Below are positions 21,101 through 36,100 of a stretch of DNA of 64,000 bases, piece by piece. The first letter of the stretch is position 1, and the number at the start of each line of letters is the position of its first letter. The stretch spans positions 29,769,236-29,833,235 of the forward strand of contig OX411557.1 of NCBI GenBank assembly GCA_948146395.1, given 5' to 3'. Source of the DNA: Fragum whitleyi. Lineage: Eukaryota > Mollusca > Bivalvia > Cardiida > Cardiidae. The position numbers and the translations under genes are program-made. A model generated the notes under the pieces. That model saw nothing but the letters and a program-made list of their open reading frames with translations, had not been told where the DNA came from and searched no databases.

Positions 21101-24100
21101 AACAAGGTGCAGTGTGTATCTTTAAAGGAGTAACGACCAGAAAGTTTGCCCAAAATTTACAAGTTACTTCATGAAACAAGTTACTTTACTAAATACAAAA
21201 GTTTTTTATCTATCAGTATTTCTTTTGTCACCTTGAGATTTATTTTTCAATAGGTTTAAACTCACTTTCAACAAAATCCTAGAAGAGCCCACATCTACAG
21301 AGAAATTGTGCGATACTGACTTGATGAAATCAATATACATGTATATAGAGAGGAATTGCTCTGGGAACAACACCTGGTGGAATTGGTCTAAATAGATTGA
21401 AACTGAAGAAACCCCGATTAATATGTTGTAATGTGATTTTTTTATCTGCTTGGCTCCAAATTGCCAAGGAGACTTGCTGGTATCAAAAATTTGAGCTGCT
21501 CCATGTATATATTCTTTTTTATAAACTGGCTTTATTCATCCTTTAAAGATATTGGTATACCAATGAGCATGAATGAAATTTGAAGCCAATGAATAAATTT
21601 GTAACTAGTTACCATGGATACATACCTTGACAACATCTATGGGTGTTGACGCCATGGCACCTGCCATACCAGCGAGAAAACTGGACCTGTTTGGGATTAA
21701 AAGAGGATATTGAATAAGTGGTCATTGAATACCAAATTCACTAAGCAAGTTATCTATTATGATCTTTTCAGCTATATTTGCCAAGTAAAAAAAATCATGT
21801 TGTTTAATTTTCCTTTTGATTATTATTTCTTTAAATAAGAGATAATCTTATCTCTTCACTGTTTTGACGTGGATTATTGAGAAATCTTTGTAGATGATGA
21901 CTGTTTACTTCACTGCAAAACCAATGAAATAACCAAGAGGTGTAGAGTTTCCAAGCCCTATGTGTCATACTTAGAATCTTAAGCCTTTGGGCAAGTAGAT
22001 TTTTATTTGGAATTTGTCCACAAACAAAAGGATCTCAAATCAAGACAAAAAATTCAGACTAAAAGGGATCACAAGTGACAGGTCAGAGTGTTTTTTGAAA
22101 TTTCAAAAATTGAAATGTTGACCTTTAGTTTTAGTAGTATTTCATCTCATTTTTGCATTGAAGAATAAGAGAAATTTGTTTTTGACGTAAGATTTGTATA
22201 TCTTTCATTTGGAGAATGACAAAGTCTACGATTTCTAATGAAAAATATGGCTTTTGACATTCACAAAATGAAAGATAAACTAGAGCTTGTCACTGAATGT
22301 GACTTAATACCCCCGCAAGTGCTTTCAGAGAATGAGATACTTTGACAGAAGCGGCAAAAAATGCTTCAAATATAAAGTTAACACTTGGATTTGAGACCTC
22401 TAAATTGTGTCTTGCAAAACTTAAACATGTGATAAATGTTTTCATGCTATTGAAGGAAAACTGAAGGAGGAGTTTGTAACACAAAATTACTAGTATATGT
22501 GAACGAAAAAGAAAAAAATGTAGTAAGTGTAAGGGCAGATATTTCTCAACCCAGGACGAGTTCGGACCTCATAATTGTGTCTTGCAAAACTTCATGTGGT
22601 AAATGTTTGTATAAAATTTCAAAGATATTACATGAAAACTGATTAAAGGAAAACTGAAGGAGGAATTTGGGAAACAAAATTACAAGTATACGTGTTCACA
22701 AAGAAAAATTGTCTTAAGTTCAAGGGGAGATAATTCAAAAACCTGTGGGAGTTGACACTTGAAATTTGAGTCTTGCAAAACTTCAACATGTGATAAATGC
22801 TTGTATACTGTTTCATTACTTTTGAATGAACATTGAAGGAGCAGTTCGTGACACAAAATTATAAGTACATGGTAACAAATAGGAAAAAATGTCAAAGTTC
22901 AAGGGGAGATAACACATGAACCTGGGGGAGTTGACACTTGAAATTTGCGTCTTGCAAAACTTCAACATGTGATAAATGTTTGTATAATGTTTCAAAACTA
23001 TTGAATGAAAATTGAAGGAGTTTGCAACACAAAATTATAAGTACATGGTAACAAATAGGAAAAAATGTCTTGAGTTCAAGGGGAGATCATTCATGAACCA
23101 GGAAGGTTTGTGACTTGAAATTTGCGTCTTGCAAAACTTCAACTTGTGATCAATATTTGCATAATGTTTCATTACAATTGAATGAATATTGAAAGAGGAG
23201 TATGCGACACAAAATGATAAGTACATGGTTACAAATAGGAAAAATTGTCTGAGTTCAAAGGGAAATAATTCATGAACCAGAGGGATTTGAGACTTGAAAT
23301 TTGCGTCTTGCAAAACTTCAACATGTGATGAATGTTTGTATAATGTTTCATAACTATTGAATAAAAATTGAAGGAGAAGTTTGCGACACAAAATTATAAG
23401 TACATGGTAACAAATAGGAAAAAATGTCTTAAGTTCAAGGGGAGATAATTCATGAACCTGGGAGAGTTGACACTTGAAATTTGCGTCTTGCAAAACTTCA
23501 ACTTGTGATCAATATTTGCATAATGTTTCATTACAATTGAATGAAAATTGAAGGACGAGTATGCGACACAAAATTATAAGTATATGGTAACAAATAGGAA
23601 AAAATGTCTAAGTTCAAGGGGAGATAATTCATGAACCAGGGGAAGTTGGGACCTAAAAATTGCGTCTTGCAAAACTTCAACATGTGATAAATGTTTCTAT
23701 AAAGTTTCAAAGCTTTTGAAGGAAAACTGAAGGAGGAGACGGACGGACAGACACACGGACAGACACACGGACAGACGCACGGACAGACAGGCTGATTCCA
23801 GTATACCCCCGAAAACATTCGTTTTGCGGGGGTATAATAAATTTTAGACTGACAACAATATTCATCCATTAGTTATGATTCAAGATTATTGCCCTGGCTG
23901 GGCGTAGCCTATGTATCTGTTCATTCAATTTAAGGTTAAGGTAAATCAGCTCTCATTTAAAAAATAATCAGTTTAATAGAGTTTAATCAGTTTAATAGAG
24001 AGTCGATATTCTTTAAATTGAAGGTTGGCAACAAAACCCTCGTAACTTCAGCTTAGACAAGCTGAAGTTACTAGGATTTGGTAACAATGAAATGTGTTAA

Positions 24101-27100
24101 TTTTCTCTCAGCCCATTTATCCTTTGGGTTTTAGGATACAATTACTTACACACATTCACGACAAATGTCGGCTGACTTTTGAAAGATCCTAAACTATTGA
24201 AAAGTAAACTAGCCTAATTATGTCATGGCTAAGCCACGCCCTGCCTGTTGAATAATAACTCAGAATACTAACAGAGAATGAAGGGAGAATACTCACATAA
24301 AATGGTTGAGTTTAGTGTCTCCCATGCCTTGACTAAGAAAGTATTTCTTTACGACATCATACGCTGGTAATTCAACCCCCACCACTACAGCTGCTCTTTG
24401 GGCAGTCGGTGCTACTCCCTGAAAGGATAAATTTCGCTTTTCTATTTTTCGTGCTTACTTTTAAACAAATAGAAGTGCACAGGGGCTCAAAACTTGAGAG
24501 AAAACAAGACTGTAAAGCTAATAAGCACTTAATGAATGGATACCAGGCTAAGGGAGAGTAATATTGCTCTATAATTCTTATTTCTCAACAAATCCTATGT
24601 TATGGGTACTCATTTGAATTATGCAAAAAAAGACATTCCTAAGAGTACCTAGATCATAGGATAAATGGCAGTATAGTTGAAATATTCCGAACTAAATTCT
24701 GATTTACACCTATTTGTAGCTTTGATTGTATAGACTTGAGCTAAGACCACAAGGGTTGTGCAAGGACATTCTCACAGGGTAAGAAAGAGCAGAAATCTGT
24801 ATCCTGAAACTTCAGTTATGTCATCAAGAACACTGGTTTTAGTGTGAACTTTTTTACAAATGTAAAACACAGATTCCTGTATGATGAGAGTAAGAGGTAG
24901 AGACAAAATTTGAACTGGAGACCCATAGTGCCCGCCCCCCCCCCCCCCCCCTCAAAATACAGACTGTAAAAGGATACAAAGGTACAGATAATGGGGTAGA
25001 CTCAGTTTAAAATCCTTTTTTCTCAATTAAACCAAGTGTTGTGGGTACTCATTTGAATTGTCTCGGTGAGGAAACCTTTTTTTAACACTTGTCAAGCTGA
25101 AAAAACACCCATGTCCAAATTGCATTAAAATTCAAAGTGCTAAAAGCACTTGATGCATTAATTTGGAATCAACATTTACCTTTGAAAGTACCAACTTAAC
25201 ACTTCTGTTTTGAAATGGAAATGCAGGTGGTATAGGCTAAGATCAGACTGCACAGTCTGATCTTTGTATATACCTCCTGCCAAAGCAGGACTATTCCAGG
25301 TTCAGCCTGTCAAGGGTTAAAAGATAAATAATATTAATCATCAGCCTGTCTTTATAAAATATTACTGTTTTGCAACATCACCCAGCCATTACACCTACAC
25401 ACTCATATGTTTTGATCTTAAAATGATCTTATTTGATCCTTTTTAGTCTATAACAGCATACACAGTCACATCAGCTTTCTTTGAAGTTCTTAGGCACTTT
25501 TAAACTTGAGATGAATTAAAGTGAATTTCAGACTCTAAGATCAATCTTGAAGTTGAACTTTTCGGATTTAAAAAGACTAATGTCCTTTTTGAAGGACTAA
25601 TGCTCATATGAGTGCAATTTGTTTAACATTGACCTTGACAAGCAAGCTAGAACTAGCCATTTGTAGATTACACCATATGAAAAGTGCATTGCAGCTAAAT
25701 ACGACCAAAGTACTTCTAATGTTTTAATATTACAATGAAACATTTTGAAAAGGCAGGAAAATCTAACCTTCTATTCCTCTGATTTTAGTTTTGGACTTAC
25801 GAAGTTATTAATTTATTTAAATGGATTAGCCAGAAACTGTCATATCAATGGCTCAGCTCATACAGTTGTAACTGCCTATATGTTTATGGGCAGTTACAAT
25901 TCTTTTGCACTGACCCATCTATATGTGCTTATAACATCTCTAGGCACTTAAAACAGTTGTTCAGTAACAACTCAATACATAACCACCCATTATAGTGAAG
26001 GGGCCAAATAAGGGCCTCTGGTAGACCCTATACCTACCCTCCACAGTCCTGGTAGCCCCTCTTTATGGAAAATATCTTTAAATGCTGATAACATACTCTC
26101 GTTTTGATTCATGGTGGATTTTGCCTGCATTCGCACCTGAAAATAGAAAATTAGTGTACTGTAAATTGTGTAAATTTTGAATTAGTTTATCTTAGCTCCT
26201 TTGGGTCGGACATACATTTAAGCTCTATTCTATTCTATCATTTCTACTATTCATACAACTATGGCAGAATGCATAGACTAAGATCAGCCTTCACAGATGT
26301 GCAGTCTGATCTAAGCCTTCACTGTCTGCTTTCTACTAAATCAATGTGGAAAAAACTTGAGCAAACAGACTGGCTGAAAAAAACCCAAAAAACTCAACAT
26401 TAGCAATTGATTCAACACAAAATTTAATTTCAACGGGATAAAGGTTAATCCTTGACTTTTCATGTAAATTGATTAACTAGCCATTAATCCAGTCTCAGTA
26501 CTATTATATCAAAGGAATGTTAATCCTGATTAACCCTTTCCTGTTTTACAAAATTTTGGACCTGTCCAAATTCAAAGGTTTTGCAGACGAAAATTTAAAG
26601 TGGATTTAATTTGAAAAATAACCATTCAGTAGGGTAGAAAATAGTGTGGAAAAAGAAGAAATTGCTTGTCAGGATTAAACAGCAAAGGGTTAATACAGTT
26701 TGGGTAGAAGTACTAATATACAATATACAAATCTAACTAATACTGTAAATAGTTTTTCAAAGTTTCCTACAAATATGATCCTCCGAAATACTAACACTTT
26801 ACTAATCTGGCAGGGTCAAAACTTTTCTCTTTTGTTTGGTTTTGTAAAAAATCAAAAGCATCTTTTTCCCTCGAGTTCTGATAGATTAATCTGTATCTTT
26901 GACTTGATTTAGGCAAAAGTATTTCGCTTTTTTGTGTGAAGTGGGGGCTTTGAAATATTTTCTTTATATCCTGCTTTAGATTGACAATATAACTCAAAGT
27001 ATATATGGTTGGTGTTGTATTTTAAGGAAATGGACAGCAACATTTCGGAACTCAATATCTTTCACAATGTTAACCAAGGCTGCCTAACAAAACAAAATCA

Positions 27101-30100
27101 TTTGGGAACCTCGTTAAACACTGTAAAAGTTCATTACTTCCGAAACATTGTGGAACAATTATGGGTCCACAACATTAATCAGCATACTGATTGATTCAAT
27201 AAAACTATCAACAATTTGTCTATATTCTACTCTATAGTCTGTTTCAAATTTGATGACAGATATTTGTATTTTTCAATCACCTCATACCTATGTTTTGGGG
27301 GGGAAGTGATTATGACCATACCTGTCATACTTGTCCAGAGGCCATTAAATACAGCTGTCATTATTTTATTAATTGTTTCCTTCTAATCTATGATTCAGTC
27401 TGACAATGTAGGATGGGCAAATATTCTTATTTTTTGAATGGGGTTTTACACTGATTTGAACAAGAGATGTTTGTAAAACATTTATGCCACTCGAAAGAGC
27501 AGGCAATATTCTTATTTTTTTGAAGGGAGTTTTACACTGATTTGAACAAGAGATGTTTGTTAAACATTTATGCAACTCGAAAAAGCAGGCAATATTCTTA
27601 TTTTTTGAATGGGGTTTTACACTGATTTGAACAAGAGATGTTTGTAAAACACTTATGCAACTCGAAAAATCAGGCAATATTCTTATTTTTTGAATGGGGT
27701 TTTACACTGATTTGAACAAGAGATGTTTGTAAAACATTTATGCCACTCGAAAAAGCAGGCAATATTCTTATTTTTTGAAGGGAGTTTTACACTGATTTGA
27801 ACAAGAGATGTTTGTAAAACATTTATGCCACTCGAAAAAGCAGGCAATATTCTTATTTTTTGAATGGGGTTTTACACTGATTTGAACAATAAATGTTTGT
27901 AAAGCATTTATGCCACTCGAAAAAGCAGGCAATATTCTTATTTTTTGAAGGGTGTTTTACACTGATTTGAACAAGAGATGTTTGTAAAACATTTATGCCC
28001 CTCACAAAAGCAGGTCAATAGCCCATTCTTTGTCAATCAACAAAGGGCAATAACTCACAAGTTATGGTGAGTAGAGCTATGGTTCTTGTGCACTGCACTT
28101 CTCCTCAATGAGATTTATCTACCTGTGAAGTTATACGATTCTAGCTTGCATACCTTTTGAGATATGCTCAAGACAAAAAATGGTCTACGGAGGGACAGAC
28201 AGACCGACCAACAAGTGCAAAGAAATATACCCCCTCTTCTTCGAATGGGGGCATAATAATCCTTTCATAATTTTTCAGTCATATCTCAGTAGTTGGAGCA
28301 TCCACTTATAGATTCCCAGTATCTCTCACACCATTACAAACAGGAAATCTCGAAGGGTAAGTGCAACACTATTGTAAGTGCCTATACATATATAGGCACT
28401 TACAATAGTGTTGCACTGACCCCTTTTCTGACCCTTACAAGCCTCCAATAATTTTCCCGTCTTTCAGCTCCTTGTTTCATAATCTTCTGCGAAAGGTTTC
28501 CAATGAATATCAGACAAGTTTATCATCAGTAGGTAACTAAAACCATATTACATGTTGCAGTTACAAGGTTTGATTAGCCCACAGACAGTATTTGATTACC
28601 TAACATCATAAATTGATCTCATCAAAATGTCTGACAGAAATAACTGTATGTAATAATCTTGTTGTCCCAGTTCTATGGCAGTTTCTCCCTAGAAATAGGA
28701 AAAGTTGTTGGCAAGGCTCCATGCAATATCCTATTTCAAGTCTATTTTGTTTTTTGTAATTTTCCTTGCTGATAAACAAACACAAACAAATAGTCTTGTT
28801 TTCCCAATACCAGAAATAAATATCATGCTTTTGAATTGAAAGAAGAAATATCAAGTGTAAATCTAGCCCTGCATTCAGAATGACAAATCTGTGCAAAGCG
28901 GGGTAAAATTGGAAAACAGTTTGCACCCTTTAGTTATCCTGTACGTAGGGTCAAACTATTTCTAAGTAAGGGTCCAACAGGATGTATTACTTCCTTAAAT
29001 CCTGGAATGACGAGTTCAAATACCAGCTCAGCCATCTTTTATCCGACATTATTTTGACAAAAGTTAATGTTATATCTGTTAAATAGCCTTTGATTTTTTC
29101 ACTTATATTTAAGGTTAATAAAATAATTGTTTAGAGGATACTAATCTCAAAATAGAGAAAAGGGCACAAACAATAAGTGTTCCTTATGCCCACAAAATTG
29201 TTTTTAGAAGTTTGACCTTGATGATTGACCTTGACCTTGATTGATCAAATCTTTACCTCCAAAGATACATTTCATTGAGAGGAACTTTAATGCTAAATAT
29301 GAGCATTTTCACTTGAATAGTGTTCAAGTGATGGAAAAATGTTTAGTTTGCAGGTTAGGTTTAGACAGACAGATGGAAGGCTATCAGTAAAACAATATGC
29401 CCCCAATTTATTTATGCAGGCGCAATTGTTTTTTTTTTCTTTTTTTTTCTAATTCTAAGTAGTCATTGTAGTGAAGTGAGATTTCTGAGTAAAAAGTGTA
29501 GGAGCTACTACAAGAAAGAGTGGTGCTCTTCTTAGAAGAAATAGGGTTTGCTGGCAAAAATGTCAAATATATCACATAGAGGCTTAATATAATCAATATG
29601 CAACCTGTTTGATATTATTTCTAGCAGAGGTACAGATAAAAGAAGATGACCAATTCTATGATCTTGACCCTTATCATGCTGAATAAAAAACCTTGGCAAA
29701 ATTATTTATAAATCAAAGTGCTGAAAGCTCTGTATTTCCTACTTGTGAGTCAGCATTTGATTTTGAAAATATAATTTCTGAAACTTTTCTGGTTTCAAAA
29801 GGAAAAACAGGTGGTATAGACAAAGATCAGACTGCACCTATGTGCAGCATGATGTTTGTCTATAGCTCCTGCCAAGGTAGGAATATTCTGGGTTCAGCAT
29901 GACAAGGGTTAACATCTTAATGAGTGAATATTATTGAAATATTTTATCTAAAATCCAAAAATCCCATTCTAACTGTAGCTCTTAAACTTCCAGTACTATG
30001 CCAAAATGGATTCCACCAGATAAATTCTTTTCTTCTTTTTTCATACTGATTCTTGATTTTTACCTTCAGATAGCCTCATGCCAAGTTTAACAAGGTCATA

Positions 30101-33100
30101 AGAGTTAATCTTCAGGTTTTAGAGGTCAACTAAGGTTAAGGTAAGAAGCTCAGACAAGATCACTTACACAACCAGGCTATAACAAAAAGGTATATTGTCT
30201 ACCTGTCTAGCCCAGTTTGTAATCAATTTACTCTTATCAATCTTCCTAGGTTTAGAACCATCTTAGACAATTTTGAGCATTGCAACCAAAGCAATACAGA
30301 GATCATAACCAATCTTGAAAGCCTCATTCCAAGATTTAAAAGGTTGTAAGAGTTGATCTATTTATAATATAGGTCATCTCAGGTTAAAGTAAGAAGCTCA
30401 GACAAGATCACTTATGCAACCAGCTTGTAAACAATTTACTCTTATCAATCTTCTTAGGTCTTAGAAAAGGAAAGAGTATTGAAAAAAGTCTCCCATTGTT
30501 TCTGTATATAACAAACAATGTCATAAAGAATTATTCAAAGATTTCCTTTTAAACCCTAGGTTTGAAAACAAATCTATTCTTACAGGCAAGAAAAGCATTT
30601 GAAGATATGGGAAGACTTCTCCAAATACTTTGTATGCTTGAAAGGGGTTTAACGATAATTTCAACAATCTTTCAGTACATCCTTTCATCCCTCCTAGCCT
30701 CCAGCTGCTATCCCACATAGGCCTACAATCATCAACCAATTGTTTGAAGACAAAAATTCGAAAAGAATGAATGCCCCTGTTGGGAATCGAAACTTGGATC
30801 TTTTGATTGATAGTCAGAAGCGCTCCTGCTGCACTATGACGGAGGCAGACTTTTCCGGATAAAGAGGATTTACAGTAGCTAACTCTTAGCCTGCTGAGTG
30901 TAAATTTTGTATCGAGCAAAGTCAATCTTTTGGACATCAAACCAGTCTGGCTAAAGATTTTCCCACATGACTTGTACTCTTGTCATTCTGATCCCCCAAT
31001 ATTCCTGCGTGAGCTGGAGGTAAGGACAAATATCAGCCTGCACACATGAGTAGTCTGATCTTAGTCTTTACCACCTGATTCTCCTTTTTAAACCAGAAAA
31101 ATTTCAAAATTGTATTCTCAAATTCAAAATCTGACTCACAATTAGGAAATACAGAACTTTCAGCACTTTGATTAGAATATGATTTTGCCAAGTTTTTTCC
31201 AGCATGACCAGGACTATGTAGCTAGAATGCTGGTAGTGAAGGCTGAGATCGGACTGCACATCCAATGTTAAAGAGTTTGAAGACAACAATGGAAAGTGAA
31301 CCTTTTAAAATCATACTCTAGGAGGAAAATATTAGTGGAAAGGGAGAAATTGCTTGTTACAAACAATTTCTTTTTCCCTACACATTTTCTTGATTGTAAA
31401 ATCACAGAGACGCTATTTTTCAAAACTCTGCAAGAAAGAATTTCTCTATATATGATTAAATCTATGATAAAAGATTCCATATTCAAAACAAAATTGTATT
31501 CAAATTATTCCATTAAAAGCCTCTGGGGAATATTTTGAAATGCCATTACAAAATCCCATTCAATAGGTCAGTGGAACTGTTTCATATTTACATACATATA
31601 ACAATGACCTCATTTATCAACTATTCAAGATTGTCAGGCCTTTGGCTTTGACTCAAATCTTTCCCTTACCCTTTACCAAATTTTTTCAGACAAACAAAGT
31701 GAACCTTCATTCAACACTCCAAAATGCATACAGTACGTGTTAATCATAAACTCATTGCTATACTGTGTAAATTTTGAGAAAATGTCTGTTTCAATGAATA
31801 ATTTTTTCATTAATTTTTCAGAAGTGTTAAAAAGACAAATCATCCAGTAATGGCTTATAGATTGAATTTTTGTTTGACACCACTTTTGACAATCTTTCAG
31901 TCAAATCACTCAATTTCACTTATCTAGGGTTTTATTGTGGTATTTATTTGGAGGAGTTAGGGGTTTTGTAAGAGGATTCAAGTTTCCAGGAACAATTGCA
32001 ATACATGGTCGATTTTGAAGCCCTAAGAGGGGATGAGGTTATATTAGAGCATTGGGTTTGTTAAACATGAAAGCCCTAAAACAACAATTTTTTTAAAACT
32101 TTGACCTTGACCTCGTCAGATGACCTTGGTATCTGTAGATGTGTACATTGTGATCTATCATTATATTTCCACTTTCCTGTTTTACAAAATTTGGACCTGT
32201 CCAAATTCAAAGGTTTTGCAGACAAATATTTAAAGTGGATTTGTAAAATAACCATTCAGTAGGGAAGAAAATAGTGTGGAATAAGAAGAAATTGCTTGTC
32301 AGAAGCAATTTCTTCTTTTTTCACAATGTTTTCTCAATCATAAAATCATAGGCACATAAAAAGCAGGGATTAAACAGCAAATGGTTAACTATGAACATTG
32401 TATATTGAATAGCCTTGGATTAATAGGCAATGATATAAGTCCTAACTACAACTTATTTGAAGTTGAAGTTACAATATTCTCCCCCCATCTAAAATTTGAA
32501 GTTTATTTTGATGCATATGATTTTAACAAGTCATGTATCAATCATATTCAGCTTTATGCGACCATGCATCAGCGATTATAGACTTATAACATTCAATACA
32601 CCAATACACATTCACAAAACATGCTTATAAGGAAGTCAATCTTTGATTTATGAATTTGTTTTCAAGGAAAAGGCTGCAAAACTTTTTTTTATAAATTTTT
32701 CCTTCTCTTCTTATTGAAAGAGTTCTTTCCGTTTTTACATGATCACATTTGGAGAACTCTTATGCTTCTGGGTTAAAATTTTGTTTCAAATTTAAGGGAT
32801 AATTTAACTTAGATTTCTTAAAATAATGAAGTAGATAGCTGGCAGTAGTGGCAAAGATCAGAGTGCACATGTGTGCAGGCTGATCTTAGTCTATTCTGTC
32901 TGCTTAAGTATAAAATACAGCAAGTACTGTAATTCCCCTAATAATAGCGTCCTCCCTAAAATTAGCATCCTTAACTTGTTCCATTTTAGCTCTTGTAATG
33001 CTGAATAATATCTTGGCAAAATGGTATTAAAATTAAAAGTGAAAAAGCACTGGATGCACTAATAATAGAGCCTGTTTGTGACGTTTCCAACTATTTCAAA

Positions 33101-36100
33101 TGTGCTGCTGCACAATCTGAACAGAATATTAACTATGCACTTTATACATGGATAAGGTCATAATCCATCCTCATGCAGTCATCATATATTATTATTGCAT
33201 TGTGTTGGTGTCAACGGTATCCAAGGGTTGTACCTTGCCAGGTGTTAAATTGTTGGAAATGTCACACACTGAAAATATAACTTTTTAATCTTTTATGGTC
33301 TTAAAAGGAAAATCAGTCAGTGTAGACTAAGACCAGACTGCACCTACCGGGGCTATCATGTTTAGTCTTATCTGTGTCTATAACAAAATGGCATGTTCTT
33401 TCGTGGGAATATTGCAAATTCAGCATGACAAGGGTTAAGCAAGGGTTTCCATGACCCCCTGTTTCATTGAATTTGGACTCCCACTTTGGAGAAATGACGG
33501 CCAAAATTATTTGTAATGAGAAAATATAAATCCACTACGCAGGAGGTCATGAGGTGGCAAAATGATACCAAGATTGAAAAGCCAAAGGAATATCCTGGTT
33601 AAGTTTGGACTCCAAATTGGAGAGCTGGGGAGAAAACCCTGGTTAAGTTTACATGTTTCACTTAAACCCTTAATCTTGGTTTTCATGTAAAACTTTGAAA
33701 CAGCTGCCACATTATGTTTAATAAATTGCTTTTAAAAGTAAATTGGCAATATGTTTCACTTTCAAGTAGAATATTTTCAATATGCTATTATTGGCATCCT
33801 TTGATTTAAATGAGATAAGAGCCTTATTAAAGCTTGCATACACTATACTGTAGACATTAATTTCGGGCAAGACAGCACATTTTATTCATTTCATTTTTGT
33901 TTGAATGAGGAAACACTGTTTTTTTCTATAAGATTTTAGGACATATCTTTGCAGCAGGAGCATCATCCCATAAATTCCTGGTATTTACTTCCCTGACCAG
34001 TCCTACCAAAACATCCTTCACCCACCTCCAGCTGATATCCCTTAAAGGTTTACATTTATCCACCCTATTGGAGGGAGCAAATGCCCAAAAGGATATGTGT
34101 CACCACCACCAAGGATCAAACCAGTGACACCCAATAATTGATTATTGGAGTTTGTAAAGATATGATTTGGACTATGACAGCTGCTTTGATTCAATGTACA
34201 TTCTTAACAAGTTCAACACTTTGACGAGTCTGGGAGTCGGCAACTCTATATTCATATTTTCTAGCCTCGGACTCCTTTATGTAGCAAGTAAGAAGTCCAA
34301 TTATCCCCTTGATTATATGTAAATATTTTGACAAGCAAATGAGCAGGGCAGCTTCATTTTCAATGTTTTCAAAACTTTAAACCTGCTCAATAATTCAGTT
34401 TTTGATGATAACATTTTAGTTACATCATTTAGTTATTCTGCAAGAAAGCCATCTTGAAATTGGTGACAAGCTATCGTAGAAAAGAAGATATTGCAATTTC
34501 TTCTTTTCCACAATAGTTCCTCCCTAGTACAAAATTTTGAACTCCTTACTTTTACTTTGGACTCATTGATTTCCTATGTTGGGAGTTTGCTTGACTCCTT
34601 ACTCACAGAAGTAAGTGTCGAACAATCAGTATCCAAGTAATTCTAATTCAGTGGAATTCTGTTAATCGCAGCCCTAGTAATAGCAATTTACTGCTTTTAA
34701 AATTGCAATTGACCCCCACGCATAAACGATGGAGGCAAGGAACAGGTTGAGAGGTAAGTGCAATACTTTTGTAAGTGCCTATAAATATATAGGCACTTAC
34801 AATAATCTTGCACTAACCCCTTGATGAACAGTTCTTGTATTTAATAGCAACAATTAGATTAGCATTTATGAATTATATTTATTGTTCCTTACCTTAAGAA
34901 CATCTGTTGGATTTGCGACTGAACTTGATATGATACCGGCTGTAATACCACAGAACACATTAACGGGTAGAGATTCATCTAAAATAAGAACAAGCAAATT
35001 CGTTGAATTGATATCCCCCGCCGAACATTATTTTCATTGTCAATGGAGTTCATATCAAACGTAGGTACAGGTTATCTTTTATCTACATCAACCTATAGTT
35101 TTCAAGAAATAGCGCAGAAGGAATATCACTATATATGTATATGGCTTAAACAGTCAGGGGCGGTAACTCTAAATTCGACAGTCGAACCGGGTTACCACGA
35201 CAATATGCGCATGTCCTCATTGTAGTGATGCTGCTTGCCAAGTTTCATTGAAATCCGGTCTATAGTTTTCAAGAAATAGCGCGGAAACAAATATCACAAT
35301 GTATGTATATGGCTTAAACAGTCAGGGGCAGTAACTCTAAATTCGACGGTCAAACCTGGTAACCACGACGATATGCGCATGTCCTCATTGTAGTGAAGCT
35401 GTCTGCCAAGTTTCATTGAAATCCGGTCTATAGTTTTCAAGAAATAGCGCGGAAACGAATATCACTATATATGTATATGGCTTAAACAGTCGGGGGCAGT
35501 AACTCTAAATTCGACGGTCGAACCTGGTAACCACGACGATATGCGCATGTCCTCATTGTAGTGAAGCTGTCTGCCAAGTTTCATTGAAATCCGGTCTATA
35601 GTTTTCAAGAAATAGCGCGGAAACGAATATCACTATGTATGTATATGGCTTAAACAGTCAGGGGCAGTAACTCTAAATTCGACGGTCGAACCGGGTAACC
35701 CCGACGATATGAGCATGTCCTCATTGTAGTGAAGCTGTGTGCCAAGTTTCACTGAAATCCGGTCTATAGTTTTCAAGAAATAGCGCGGAAACGAATATCA
35801 CTATATATGTATATGGCTTAAACAGTCAGGGGCAGTAACTCTAAATTCGACGGTCGAACCGGGTAACCCCGACGATATGCACATGTCCTCATTGTAGTGA
35901 AGCTGTGTGCCAAGTTTCATTGAAATCCGGTCTATAGTTTTCAAGAAATAGCGCGGAAACAAATATCACAATGTATGTATATGGCTTAAACAGTCAGGGG
36001 CATCAAGAAATAGCGCGGAAACGAATATCACTATATATGTATATGGCTTAAACAGTCAGGGGCAGTAACTCTAAATTCGACGGTCGAACCAGGTAACCCC

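Noticed and set aside
23035..23493. 152-codon minus-strand frame
   Set aside because: Made of 179-bp tandem units; the repeated peptide comes from the repeat and lies inside a TIR element.
24935..24951. Poly-C tract as a regulatory G-quadruplex
   Set aside because: A single homopolymer in an intron; the structure is possible but nothing else supports a function.
27369..27677. 102-codon minus-strand frame with internal repeats
   Set aside because: Falls in the 85-bp tandem array; no homology beyond the repeat.
30521..30940. 139-codon minus-strand frame
   Set aside because: Runs through an old SINE copy; the open length is chance.
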